Shown piece by piece: positions 56,348 through 64,000 of a stretch of DNA of 64,000 nt. Source of the stretch: Paracoccus sediminilitoris (GTDB taxonomy: Bacteria > Pseudomonadota > Alphaproteobacteria > Rhodobacterales > Rhodobacteraceae); NCBI RefSeq assembly GCF_003259195.1, contig NZ_QJPK01000007.1, positions 1 through 64,000 of the forward strand, written 5' to 3'. Each line of letters starts with the position of its first letter. Position 1 is the stretch's first letter. The notes under the pieces are model-generated. The model did no database searches. It had not been told where the DNA came from and saw only the letters and a program-made list of their open reading frames with translations. The translations under genes and the position numbers were made by a program.

Positions 56348-56963
56348 CTTCGCTGGCTTCCAGCTTCAGCCGCGTTTCCCACGCCATCGAGATATGCCGC
56401 CGCAGCGCCTGGTCGGCGGCATCGGCATCGCCCGCAGCAATCGCCTCGACGATGCGGGCATGTTCGGCCAGCGCGGTTTCGCTGCGCCCTTCGGCGGCCA
56501 GCGAGGTGCGGGCCATCAGCGCCATAGTGCGATGGACCAGATCCAGCTGCTGCACCAGATAGCGGTTGTGGGAGGCCAAGTGGATCTGGCGGTGGAAGCG
56601 CTTGTTGGCGCGAGCCAAGGTCTCGGGGTCGTCTGCGGATTTGTGGTCTTCCTCGACCATGTGGGCCAGGACGCGGGTTTCCTCGGGGGTGGCGTGGCGG
56701 GCGGCCAGGCGGGCGGCCAGGGCCTCCAGCTCGGCGCGGACGGTGTAAAGTTCGGCCAGCTGATTGTGGTCCAGCGAGGCCACGATCAGGCTGCGCCCGT
56801 CCCGCACCAGCATGGCTTGGGTTTCCAGCCGCTGCAGCGCCTCGCGCACCGGGGTGCGCGACACACCGAAACGCTCGGCCAGCTCGGATTCGACCAAGCG
56901 GTCGCCCGGGCGATAGGTGCCGCTTTCGATCGCGGTCAGGATCAGGGAATAGGCGTCTTTCAT
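56340..56963 (-). CDS. GntR-family regulator (FCD subfamily)
   Basis: A 207-residue regulator with a GntR winged helix (RPGDRLVESELAERFGVSRTPVREALQRLETQAML) and an all-helical FCD effector domain (LYTVRAELEALAARLAA, DHKSADDPETLARANKRFHRQIHLASHNRYLVQQL). The His residues are probable metal ligands of FCD proteins. It is first in a three-gene unit with the glycosylase and the esterase, and divergent from the HAD phosphatase. Ligand unknown. Confidence 0.88.
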   Translation of the reverse strand: MKDAYSLILTAIESGTYRPGDRLVESELAERFGVSRTPVREALQRLETQAMLVRDGRSLIVASLDHNQLAELYTVRAELEALAARLAARHATPEETRVLAHMVEEDHKSADDPETLARANKRFHRQIHLASHNRYLVQQLDLVHRTMALMARTSLAAEGRSETALAEHARIVEAIAAGDADAADQALRRHISMAWETRLKLEASEGA

Positions 56964-57028
56964 GGCGCCCACGATTGGCCCTGCGGCGGCGAATTGCAAG
57001 CGCGTGCGCGCCAAGCTATGGGACGGAC

Positions 57029-57706
57029 ATGGATTTTTCGCATGTTCGCGTCTGGATCTTCGATCTGGACAATACGCTCTACCCGCCCGAAGCCCAGCTG
57101 TTTTCGCAGATCGAGCTGCGGATGACGGCCTACATGATGCGCGTGCTGGGCGTGCCCCAAGGCGATGCCGACCGGTTGCGGGCCGAATACTGGCGGTTGC
57201 ATGGCACCACGCTGGCGGGGCTGATGGCCGAGCATGACGTGGATGCGGGGCACTATCTGGCCGATGTGCATGACATCGATTTTTCGGTGCTGGCCCCCGC
57301 CCCCGATCTGGCGGACGCGATCGCGGCCCTGCCGGGGCGGCGGATCATCCACACCAATGGCGATGCCGCCTATGCGCGGCGCGTGCTGGCCGCGCGGGGG
57401 CTGGCCGATCCGGCCCTCTTCGAGGCCGTCTTCGGGATCGAGGAGACGGGCTTTCACCCCAAGCCCGCCGCCACGGCCTTTGACCGCGTACTGGATGCCG
57501 CCGGGATCGACCCGCGACAGGCCGCCTTCTTCGAGGATGATCCCCGCAACCTGGTCGTCCCCCATGCGTTGGGAATGCGGACGGTTCTGGTGGGGCAGGG
57601 GCGGCATGGTCCCGACGCGCTGGAAGGCGTGACCGATCACGGGCCGCATGTGGAATATCGGACCGACGATCTGACCGCATTCCTGCGCGGTTTGACGCAT
57701 GGGTGA
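57029..57706 (+). CDS. HAD-family pyrimidine 5'-nucleotidase
   Basis: A 225-residue HAD hydrolase. Motif I is VWIFDLDNTLYPPEA (two Asp), motif II the Thr in IIHTNGD, motif III the Lys in GFHPKPAATAF, motif IV FFEDDPRNL. The LDNTLYP form and the long cap fit the SDT1-like pyrimidine nucleotidase group, which dephosphorylates UMP/CMP. The start MDFSHVRVW at 57029 is chosen. Confidence 0.88.
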   Translation: MDFSHVRVWIFDLDNTLYPPEAQLFSQIELRMTAYMMRVLGVPQGDADRLRAEYWRLHGTTLAGLMAEHDVDAGHYLADVHDIDFSVLAPAPDLADAIAALPGRRIIHTNGDAAYARRVLAARGLADPALFEAVFGIEETGFHPKPAATAFDRVLDAAGIDPRQAAFFEDDPRNLVVPHALGMRTVLVGQGRHGPDALEGVTDHGPHVEYRTDDLTAFLRGLTHG

Positions 57707-57781
57707 CGACCTGCGACAGGCGGACATCTGGCCCCTGCGCGGGAATGGGGACAGGATGGATGCCAGCAAAGGGGCAAGGCC

Positions 57782-58978
57782 ATGACGGGCAGCATCGACG
57801 ATATCGACATCCTGATCTCGGGCGGCGGCATCGCCGGTCTGATCAGCGCGGCCGCCTTTGGGGCCGAGGGGTTTTCAGTCCTTTGCGTCGATCCGGCGCC
57901 GCCCGTTACCGATGAAGGGGCGGCGGGGGCCGACCTTCGTTCGACGGCGTTCCTGACGCCCTCGGTCAGGCTGTTGGAACAGATCGGGCTGTGGGAACGG
58001 CTGGCGCCCCATGCCACGGCCCTGCAAGTGATGCGGATCGTGGATGCGGGCGGGGCGGAACCGACGCTGCGCCTGACGCGCGATTTCGACGCGTCCGAGA
58101 TCGGCGACCAGCCCTTTGGATGGAACCTGCCCAACTGGCTGCTGCGGCGAGAGATCTCGGCTCGGTTGGAACAATTGCAGACGGTGCGCTTCCAGCCCGG
58201 GACCGGCACCGCAGGCGTCGTGGCCCGCGACGAAGGCGCCATCGTCACCCTGACGGATGGCCGCAGGGTCCGGGCGCGGCTGCTGATCGGGGCGGATGGG
58301 CGCGATTCGCCTGTGCGGCAGGCCTTGGGGATCGGCGTGAGGACACTGCGCTATGGCCAAAAGGCACTGGCCTTTGCGGTGACGCATGACCAGCCGCATC
58401 ACAACGTCTCGACCGAGGTGCATCGGTCCGGCGGCCCCTTCACGCTGGTGCCGCTGCCCGACCGTGACGGCAAACCGTCATCGGCGATCGTCTGGATGGA
58501 GAATGGCCGCGAGACCGCCCGCCTGGCCGCCCTGCCGCCCGCCGAATTCGAGGCCGAGGTGAATGCCCGTTCCGCGGGCGTGCTGGGCCCCTTGCGCGTG
58601 GCCACCCGTCTGACCGAATGGCCGATCATCAGCCAGATCGCCGACCGTTTCACCGGTCCCCGCACCGCGCTGATCGCCGAGGCCGCCCATGTCCTGCCGC
58701 CCATCGGCGCCCAGGGGCTGAACATGAGCCTGGCCGATCTTGGTGCCCTGCTGGAGTTGTCAAAGACCGATCCCGGCAGCGCCGCGTCTTTGGCAAAATT
58801 CGAACGCAGCCGCCGCCCCGAGGCTTATGCGCGACTGCTGGGCATCGATGCGCTGAACCGTGCCAGCCAAGCCCAGCTGCGCCCCCTGCGCGACCTGCGC
58901 GCAGGGGCCTTGGGCGGTTTGTATGGCATCACACCCGTGCGGCGGCTGATGATGAAGGCGGGTCTGGGTCTGCGCTGA
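57782..58978 (+). CDS. UbiH/COQ6-family FAD-dependent monooxygenase
   Basis: A 398-residue flavoprotein hydroxylase. FAD motif 1 is ILISGGGIAGLISAAAFGAEG, motif 2 RARLLIGADGRDSPVRQ, motif 3 ALIAEAAHVLPPIGAQGLNMSLADLGAL. Members hydroxylate the ubiquinone ring; in alphaproteobacteria several versions (UbiL, UbiM, UbiH) share positions, and I cannot tell which this is. No other ubi gene is nearby. Confidence 0.88.
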   Translation: MTGSIDDIDILISGGGIAGLISAAAFGAEGFSVLCVDPAPPVTDEGAAGADLRSTAFLTPSVRLLEQIGLWERLAPHATALQVMRIVDAGGAEPTLRLTRDFDASEIGDQPFGWNLPNWLLRREISARLEQLQTVRFQPGTGTAGVVARDEGAIVTLTDGRRVRARLLIGADGRDSPVRQALGIGVRTLRYGQKALAFAVTHDQPHHNVSTEVHRSGGPFTLVPLPDRDGKPSSAIVWMENGRETARLAALPPAEFEAEVNARSAGVLGPLRVATRLTEWPIISQIADRFTGPRTALIAEAAHVLPPIGAQGLNMSLADLGALLELSKTDPGSAASLAKFERSRRPEAYARLLGIDALNRASQAQLRPLRDLRAGALGGLYGITPVRRLMMKAGLGLR

Positions 58979-59015
58979 TCTTGATCACGTGACACCCATC
59001 CCTTAGGTCGAGGGT

Positions 59016-59072
59016 CCGGGGACGACCCCGGTGTGATGTGGAACCTCCGGGACGGCCCGGTCCGAACCGGAG
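59016..59072 (+). promoter_or_regulatory. Guanidine-II (mini-ykkC) riboswitch
   Basis: Two hairpins, each with an ACGR loop, stand 15 bases apart: CCGGGG-ACGA-CCCCGG (59016-59031) and CCGGG-ACGG-CCCGG (59047-59060). That is the defining form of the guanidine-II riboswitch. The 3' arm of the second hairpin (CCGGT, 59057-59061) can instead pair with ACCGG (59066-59070), hiding the GGAG ribosome site of the sugE/gdx gene. Guanidine binding should favour the second hairpin and free translation. Confidence 0.92.
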
Positions 59073-59078
59073 CGAGAC

Positions 59079-59393
59079 ATGCCCTGGATCCAACTTTTCG
59101 TCGCGGGCCTTCTTGAGGTCGTCTGGTCCACCGCCATGAAGCAGTCGCATGGCTTCATCCGCCTGACCCCGACGGTGATCATGGTGGCGGGCATGGTGGC
59201 ATCCTTCTGGCTGCTGGCCTTGGCGATGCGCAGCCTGCCCCTGGGGACGGCCTATGCAGTCTGGACGGGCATCGGGGCCATCGGCAGCTTGGCCGTCGGT
59301 ATGGCGCTGATGGGCGAGCCGATCACCCCCTTGCGTCTCCTGGCCGCCACGCTGATTCTGGCGGGGATCGTGCTGATGAAGGTCGCGTCCTGA
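59079..59393 (+). CDS. sugE: Guanidinium exporter of the SMR family (Gdx/SugE)
   Basis: A 104-residue four-helix proton-coupled exporter. Glu13 in AGLLEVVWSTAMK is the proton/substrate residue, and the WST-MK pattern and the HGFIRLTPT that follows are those of the Gdx/SugE branch, which exports guanidinium rather than the Emr drug pumps. GGAG precedes ATG 59079, and a guanidine-II riboswitch lies just upstream, which supports the assignment. It acts as a dual-topology dimer. Confidence 0.92.
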   Translation: MPWIQLFVAGLLEVVWSTAMKQSHGFIRLTPTVIMVAGMVASFWLLALAMRSLPLGTAYAVWTGIGAIGSLAVGMALMGEPITPLRLLAATLILAGIVLMKVAS

Positions 59394-59401
59394 CCCCGTC
59401 T

Positions 59402-59446
59402 TTGCGTCCCGCGACGGCCGGGGGATTTTGCATCCCCCGGACCCCC
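59402..59446 (+). repeat. Palindromic intergenic repeat, copy 2
   Basis: It carries the same outer sequence as copy 1 (34166-34210), TTGCGTCCCGCGACGG at the start and GACCCCC at the end, with stem CCGGGGG/CCCCCGG but a different loop (ATTTTGCAT). It lies 8 bases after the sugE stop codon. The changed loop and kept stem suggest selection on the hairpin. Confidence 0.7.
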
Positions 59447-59561
59447 TGCAGGGCGGTTTTGGACCGCAAGATGATAGAAAACCATGCAGACGACGTGCTT
59501 TGGGTAATTTCATTCCGCCCGGCACAGTGTTAAACGCAACGGCAGCCAAAGGAGATCAGCC

Positions 59562-61400
59562 ATGCCCGCCTATCGTTCCCGCACAACCACTCACGGCCGC
59601 AACATGGCAGGCGCGCGTGGCCTGTGGCGCGCGACCGGCGTCAAGGACAGCGATTTCGGCAAGCCGATCATCGCCATCGTCAACAGCTTCACCCAGTTCG
59701 TTCCGGGGCATGTCCACCTGAAGGATCTGGGCCAGATGGTCGCCCGCGAGGTCGAGGCGGCAGGCGGCATCGCCAAGGAATTCAACACCATCGCCGTCGA
59801 TGACGGCATCGCGATGGGCCATGACGGCATGCTCTATTCGCTGCCCTCGCGCGAGGTGATCGCGGATTCGGTCGAATACATGGTCAACGCGCATTGCGCC
59901 GACGCGATGGTCTGCATCAGCAACTGCGACAAGATCACGCCGGGCATGCTGATGGCGTCGCTGCGGCTGAACATCCCCACCGTCTTCGTGTCCGGTGGCC
60001 CGATGGAGGCCGGCAAGCTGGTTCTGGAAGACGGCAAGCTGAAGGCGCTGGACCTGGTCGATGCCATGGTCGCGGCCGCCGATGATTCCTATTCCGATGA
60101 ACAGGTCGAGGCGATCGAGCGTTCGGCATGCCCCACCTGCGGGTCCTGTTCGGGCATGTTTACTGCCAATTCCATGAACTGCCTGACCGAGGCCCTAGGC
60201 CTGTCCCTGCCGGGCAACGGGTCCACGCTGGCCACGCACGCCGACCGCCAGCGCCTGTTCGTCGAAGCGGGCCACCTGATCGTCGACCTGGCGCGCCGCC
60301 ATTATGAAGGCGATGACTTCTCGGTTCTGCCTCGCAACGTCGCCAATTTCGCGGCCTTCGAAAACGCCATGACGCTGGACATCGCCATGGGTGGGTCCAC
60401 GAACACCGTCCTGCACCTGCTGGCCGCCGCGCATGAGGCAGGCATCGATTTCACCATGTCCGACATCGACCGCCTGTCGCGCAAGGTGCCGGTCCTGTGC
60501 AAGGTCGCCCCGGCCAAGGACGACGTCCACATGGAAGACGTCCACCGCGCCGGCGGGATCATGGCGATCCTGGGCCAGCTGGACCGGGCGGGGTTGCTGG
60601 ACACATCCGTGGGCAGCGTCCATTCCGGCACACTGGCACAGGCGCTGGACCGTTGGGACGTGTCGCGTACGCAATCCGAGGCCGTCCACGACTTCTATCG
60701 CGCGGCACCGGGCGGCGTGCCGACGCAGGTCGCATTCTCGCAAAGCCAGCGGTTCGAGAGCGTCGATCTGGACCGCGAAAAGGGCGTCATTCGCAGCGCG
60801 GAACATGCGTTCTCCAAGGATGGTGGTCTGGCGGTGCTTTACGGCAACTTGGCCGAGGATGGCTGCATCGTGAAAACGGCGGGCGTGGACGAATCGATCC
60901 TGAAATTCGAAGGGCCGGCTCATATCTTCGAAAGCCAGGATGACAGCGTCAGCGCCATCCTGACCGGCAAGGTCAAGCCCGGAGAGGTCGTGCTGATCCG
61001 CTACGAAGGTCCGCGCGGCGGGCCGGGGATGCAGGAGATGCTGTACCCGACCAGCTATCTGAAATCGAAGGGGCTGGGCAAGGCATGTGCGCTGGTGACC
61101 GATGGCCGCTTCTCGGGCGGCTCCTCGGGGCTGTCGATCGGGCACGTGTCGCCCGAAGCGGCCGAAGGCGGCACCATCGGCTTGGCTGAGCAGGGCGACC
61201 TGATCCGCATCGATATCCCGAACCGCCTGATCGAGCTGGTCGTCGACGATGCCATCCTGGCCGCCCGTCGCGAAAAGCGCGAAGCAGCCGGCTGGAAGCC
61301 TGAAAAGCCGCGCAAGCGCCAAGTTTCGACCGCCCTGCGCGCCTATGCGGCCATGACCACCAGCGCGGCCAAGGGCGCGGTGCGGATGATCCCAGACTGA
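59562..61400 (+). CDS. ilvD: Dihydroxy-acid dehydratase
   Basis: A 612-residue Fe-S enzyme of valine, leucine and isoleucine synthesis. Cluster cysteines are in [13 protein letters not shown] and [19 protein letters not shown]. The substrate and Mg region is [17 protein letters not shown], with C-terminal [26 protein letters not shown] precedes ATG 59562. Two Lrp-type regulators and ilvC follow, so this is a branched-chain amino acid locus. Confidence 0.96.
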   Translation: MPAYRSRTTTHGRNMAGARGLWRATGVKDSDFGKPIIAIVNSFTQFVPGHVHLKDLGQMVAREVEAAGGIAKEFNTIAVDDGIAMGHDGMLYSLPSREVIADSVEYMVNAHCADAMVCISNCDKITPGMLMASLRLNIPTVFVSGGPMEAGKLVLEDGKLKALDLVDAMVAAADDSYSDEQVEAIERSACPTCGSCSGMFTANSMNCLTEALGLSLPGNGSTLATHADRQRLFVEAGHLIVDLARRHYEGDDFSVLPRNVANFAAFENAMTLDIAMGGSTNTVLHLLAAAHEAGIDFTMSDIDRLSRKVPVLCKVAPAKDDVHMEDVHRAGGIMAILGQLDRAGLLDTSVGSVHSGTLAQALDRWDVSRTQSEAVHDFYRAAPGGVPTQVAFSQSQRFESVDLDREKGVIRSAEHAFSKDGGLAVLYGNLAEDGCIVKTAGVDESILKFEGPAHIFESQDDSVSAILTGKVKPGEVVLIRYEGPRGGPGMQEMLYPTSYLKSKGLGKACALVTDGRFSGGSSGLSIGHVSPEAAEGGTIGLAEQGDLIRIDIPNRLIELVVDDAILAARREKREAAGWKPEKPRKRQVSTALRAYAAMTTSAAKGAVRMIPD

Positions 61401-61422
61401 TTTCTTCTTTGTCCAGATACCC
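61401..61422 (+). repeat. Post-stop dispersed motif, copy C
   Basis: TTTCTTCTTTG-TCCAGATACCC begins directly after the ilvD stop codon and differs from copy A (32157-32178) at 2 of 22 bases. Confidence 0.6.
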
Positions 61423-61463
61423 TAATGGTGCAGGCCCCCCGTGTCACGGCATTGGGGCCTGCG

Positions 61464-61922
61464 CTAACCCAACGGCCCGGGGCGTCTTTCCTCGGACAGC
61501 ATGACATTCGCCTCGACTTGGCCCACGCCGGGCAGGGTCATGATACGACGGCGCAGGATGCGTTCGAAATCGGTGATGTCGCGTGCGGTGATGCGCAGGC
61601 GATAGTCGAACTGCCCCAACACATGCTGGACCAGCTGGACCTCGGGGATCGCGGTGACGACGCGCTCGAAATCCTCAAGGCTTGTGCGGCCCTTGGCGGC
61701 AAGCCGGATGCCCAGAAAGACCGTCACGCCAAAACCCAAGGCGGCATTGTCCAGCCTCACCCGCCGTCCCGCGATGATGCCCTGATCGGTCAGCCGCTTG
61801 ATGCGCCGCCAGGCCGCGGGTTGGCCGATGCCCACGGATCGCCCGACCTGTGCGGCGCTTTGCGTGGCATCCTGCGCCAGAATGCGCAGGATGGCGCGGT
61901 CGGTGTCGTCCAGATCGGTCAC
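61464..61922 (-). CDS. Lrp/AsnC-family transcriptional regulator (second copy)
   Basis: A 152-residue regulator starting at GTG 61922, which overlaps the first Lrp gene by GTGA. The DNA-binding helix is DDTDRAILRILAQDATQSAAQVGRSVGIGQPAAWRRIKRL, and the RAM domain spans about residues 65-150 (VQHVLGQFDYRLRITARDI). It is clearly related to its neighbour and the two may form mixed octamers. Likely an amino-acid-responsive regulator of the ilv genes on both sides. Confidence 0.9.
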   Translation of the reverse strand: MTDLDDTDRAILRILAQDATQSAAQVGRSVGIGQPAAWRRIKRLTDQGIIAGRRVRLDNAALGFGVTVFLGIRLAAKGRTSLEDFERVVTAIPEVQLVQHVLGQFDYRLRITARDITDFERILRRRIMTLPGVGQVEANVMLSEERRPGPLG

Positions 61923-62383
61923 AGGGCCAGATCCTCGCTGTCCTTGATGGTGGAAACCAGCATCAGCGCATCGATATCGGCGATATGGGGCAGGGTCAGG
62001 ATGCGGTCGCGATAGACCTGCTGCCAATGCGCCATGTCGCGGGCGATCACCGAAAGGCGCCAATCGACGCTGCCCAGAAAGCTCTGGATCTCGATCACCT
62101 CGGGGACGTCGCGGACAGCCGCCAGAAATTCGTCGAAGGCGCGCGGGTTGGTCTTGTCCAGGGTAAAGCGCAGGCTGACCTGAACCTCCCACCCCAAGGC
62201 GCGCCAGTCGATGCGGGCCTGCACACCCTTCAGCACCCCGGCTTCGCGCAGGCGTTCGGTGCGTCGCCACAGGCTGGCCGTGGTGACGCCCGCGCGTTCG
62301 GCCAATTGGGCGTTCGATGCCGAAGGGTCCGCCAGCATGTGGCGAAGTATGCGGCGATCCGTATCGTCAGGCATGAATTTCAT
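61919..62383 (-). CDS. Lrp/AsnC-family transcriptional regulator (first copy)
   Basis: A 154-residue regulator: an N-terminal HTH (DDTDRRILRHMLADPSASNAQLAERAGVTTASLWRRTERL) and a C-terminal RAM domain (EIQSFLGSVDWRLSVIARDM). It overlaps the second Lrp-type gene by 4 bases and is divergent from ilvC across a 118-base gap that holds a 37-base dyad. It probably senses a branched-chain or related amino acid and controls ilvC and its own unit. Confidence 0.9.
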   Translation of the reverse strand: MKFMPDDTDRRILRHMLADPSASNAQLAERAGVTTASLWRRTERLREAGVLKGVQARIDWRALGWEVQVSLRFTLDKTNPRAFDEFLAAVRDVPEVIEIQSFLGSVDWRLSVIARDMAHWQQVYRDRILTLPHIADIDALMLVSTIKDSEDLAL

Positions 62384-62399
62384 TGCTGATCCAGTATCT

Positions 62400-62436
62400 C
62401 AACATGATCCTTTCGCGAAGATCGAAAATCATGTTG
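62400..62436. promoter_or_regulatory. Large dyad between lrp pair and ilvC
   Basis: CAACATGAT (62400-62408) and ATCATGTTG (62428-62436) are perfect inverted repeats; inside them TTTCG (62411-62415) and CGAAA (62423-62427) extend the symmetry. It lies 17 bases before the first Lrp gene and 66 bases before ilvC, fitting an Lrp-family operator. Confidence 0.65.
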
Positions 62437-62447
62437 CGTTTGAATGA

Positions 62448-63524
<1,077 letters not shown>

Positions 63525-63545
63525 TCCGCGGACCTGCCGATTTGG

Positions 63546-63574
63546 AAAGCCCGGGCAATCGCCCGGGCTTTTTT
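63546..63574 (+). terminator. Intrinsic terminator after ilvC
   Basis: AAAGCCCGGGC (63546-63556), a 4-base loop AATC, then GCCCGGGCTTT (63561-63571) leading into TTTT. A perfect 11-pair stem with a T-run, and an A-run on the other strand, so it may also end the convergent glutathione transferase gene. Confidence 0.9.
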
Positions 63575-64000
63575 CATGCTTCCAGCTTGTCCTGCGTGCG
63601 GGTCTGGAAATCCGACGCGTCGTGGCGTTCGCGCAGCTGCTTGGATGGATCGCCCGAGGTAGCGTTGACCATCTGGCCGCGCTGAACGGCGGGGCGGGCG
63701 GCGATCTCCTGCTGCCAGCGGTGCAGGTTCTTGTAGCTGGCGGCATCCAGAAAGGTCGCGGCATCGCCGTAGGCGCCGCCGGTGATGACCCGGCCATACC
63801 AAGGGAAGATCGCTATGTCGGCGATGGTGTATTCGTCACCTGCAATGAAACGGTTGTCGGCCAGACGCTGGTCCAGCAGGTCCAGCTGACGCTTGACCTC
63901 CATCGTGAAGCGGTCGATGGCATATTCGATCTTGACCGGCGCATAGGCATAGAAATGCCCGAAGCCGCCGCCCAGATAGGGGCCCGCGCCCATCTGCCAG
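63574..64000 (-). CDS. yghU: Glutathione transferase of the YghU family (5' end outside window)
   Basis: The last 142 residues of a gene that continues past the window edge. FGHFYAYAPVKIEYAIDRFTMEVKRQLDLLDQRL and RFIAGDEYTIADIAIFPWYGR are the C-terminal helical domain of YghU/YfcG-type glutathione transferases, which act as disulfide-bond reductases. The residues in frame before the internal Met at 63993 (Trp-Gln) continue the family motif, so that Met is not the start. The N-terminal thioredoxin-like domain is missing from view. Confidence 0.85.
   Translation of the reverse strand, partial: WQMGAGPYLGGGFGHFYAYAPVKIEYAIDRFTMEVKRQLDLLDQRLADNRFIAGDEYTIADIAIFPWYGRVITGGAYGDAATFLDAASYKNLHRWQQEIAARPAVQRGQMVNATSGDPSKQLRERHDASDFQTRTQDKLEA

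Overview
The window looks like a piece of an alphaproteobacterial genome of the Rhodobacteraceae type, most likely Paracoccus or a close relative. This rests on the high-GC coding sequence, the gene order pgsA-moaD-moaE, pyrB-pyrC-plsY and metF/metR, the plant-type glutamate-cysteine ligase, and many overlapping ATGA/GTGA gene junctions. No taxonomic search could be run, so the genus is an inference.

Positions 1-10.7 kb are an accessory-looking stretch with lower GC, long gaps and broken insertion sequences. It carries two secreted proteins that share a small C-terminal module, then a light-sensing cluster: a LOV histidine-kinase-like protein overlapping a single-domain response regulator, convergent with a bacteriophytochrome histidine kinase and the heme oxygenase that makes its biliverdin chromophore. 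Decayed IS3- and IS5(IS427)-type elements follow.

Positions 11.3-20.6 kb hold a divergent IclR regulator and a tight peptide-uptake operon: binding protein, two permeases, two ATPases, a gamma-glutamyltransferase and an M20 peptidase. It looks built to import and cleave gamma-glutamyl peptides. A perfect palindrome sits between regulator and operon. Positions 20.6-24.5 kb are a second IS-scarred stretch around a MarR/FUSC-exporter pair, ending near a tRNA-Arg(CCT).

From 24.9 kb on the sequence is ordinary dense chromosome: LacI regulator, S49 peptidase, Ca/Na antiporter, SDR reductase, uvrC, pgsA, moaD, moaE, gshA, plsY/pseudo-pyrC/pyrB, a MATE exporter, a HisC-like aminotransferase, valS, an ornithine-type decarboxylase, a DUF2235 hydrolase, metF/metR, an inositol monophosphatase, an EamA exporter, a lytic transglycosylase and dapA. 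A frameshifted ECF sigma factor with its NrsF anti-sigma factor follows dapA. Next come an HNH nuclease, an esterase, an AlkA-type glycosylase, a GntR regulator, a HAD nucleotidase, a UbiH-type monooxygenase and a guanidinium-exporter (SugE/Gdx) gene behind a guanidine-II riboswitch. The window ends with a branched-chain amino acid locus (ilvD, two Lrp-type regulators, ilvC) and a partial YghU-type glutathione transferase.

The observations I rate highest are the guanidine-II riboswitch with a visible anti-Shine-Dalgarno switch, the pseudo-dihydroorotase lacking its metal ligands, the LOV kinase with an eroded ATP-binding domain beside an intact phytochrome kinase, the decayed sigma/anti-sigma pair, and several strong operator palindromes (MarR, IclR, MetR, Lrp). 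I did not find a clearly new multi-gene system.
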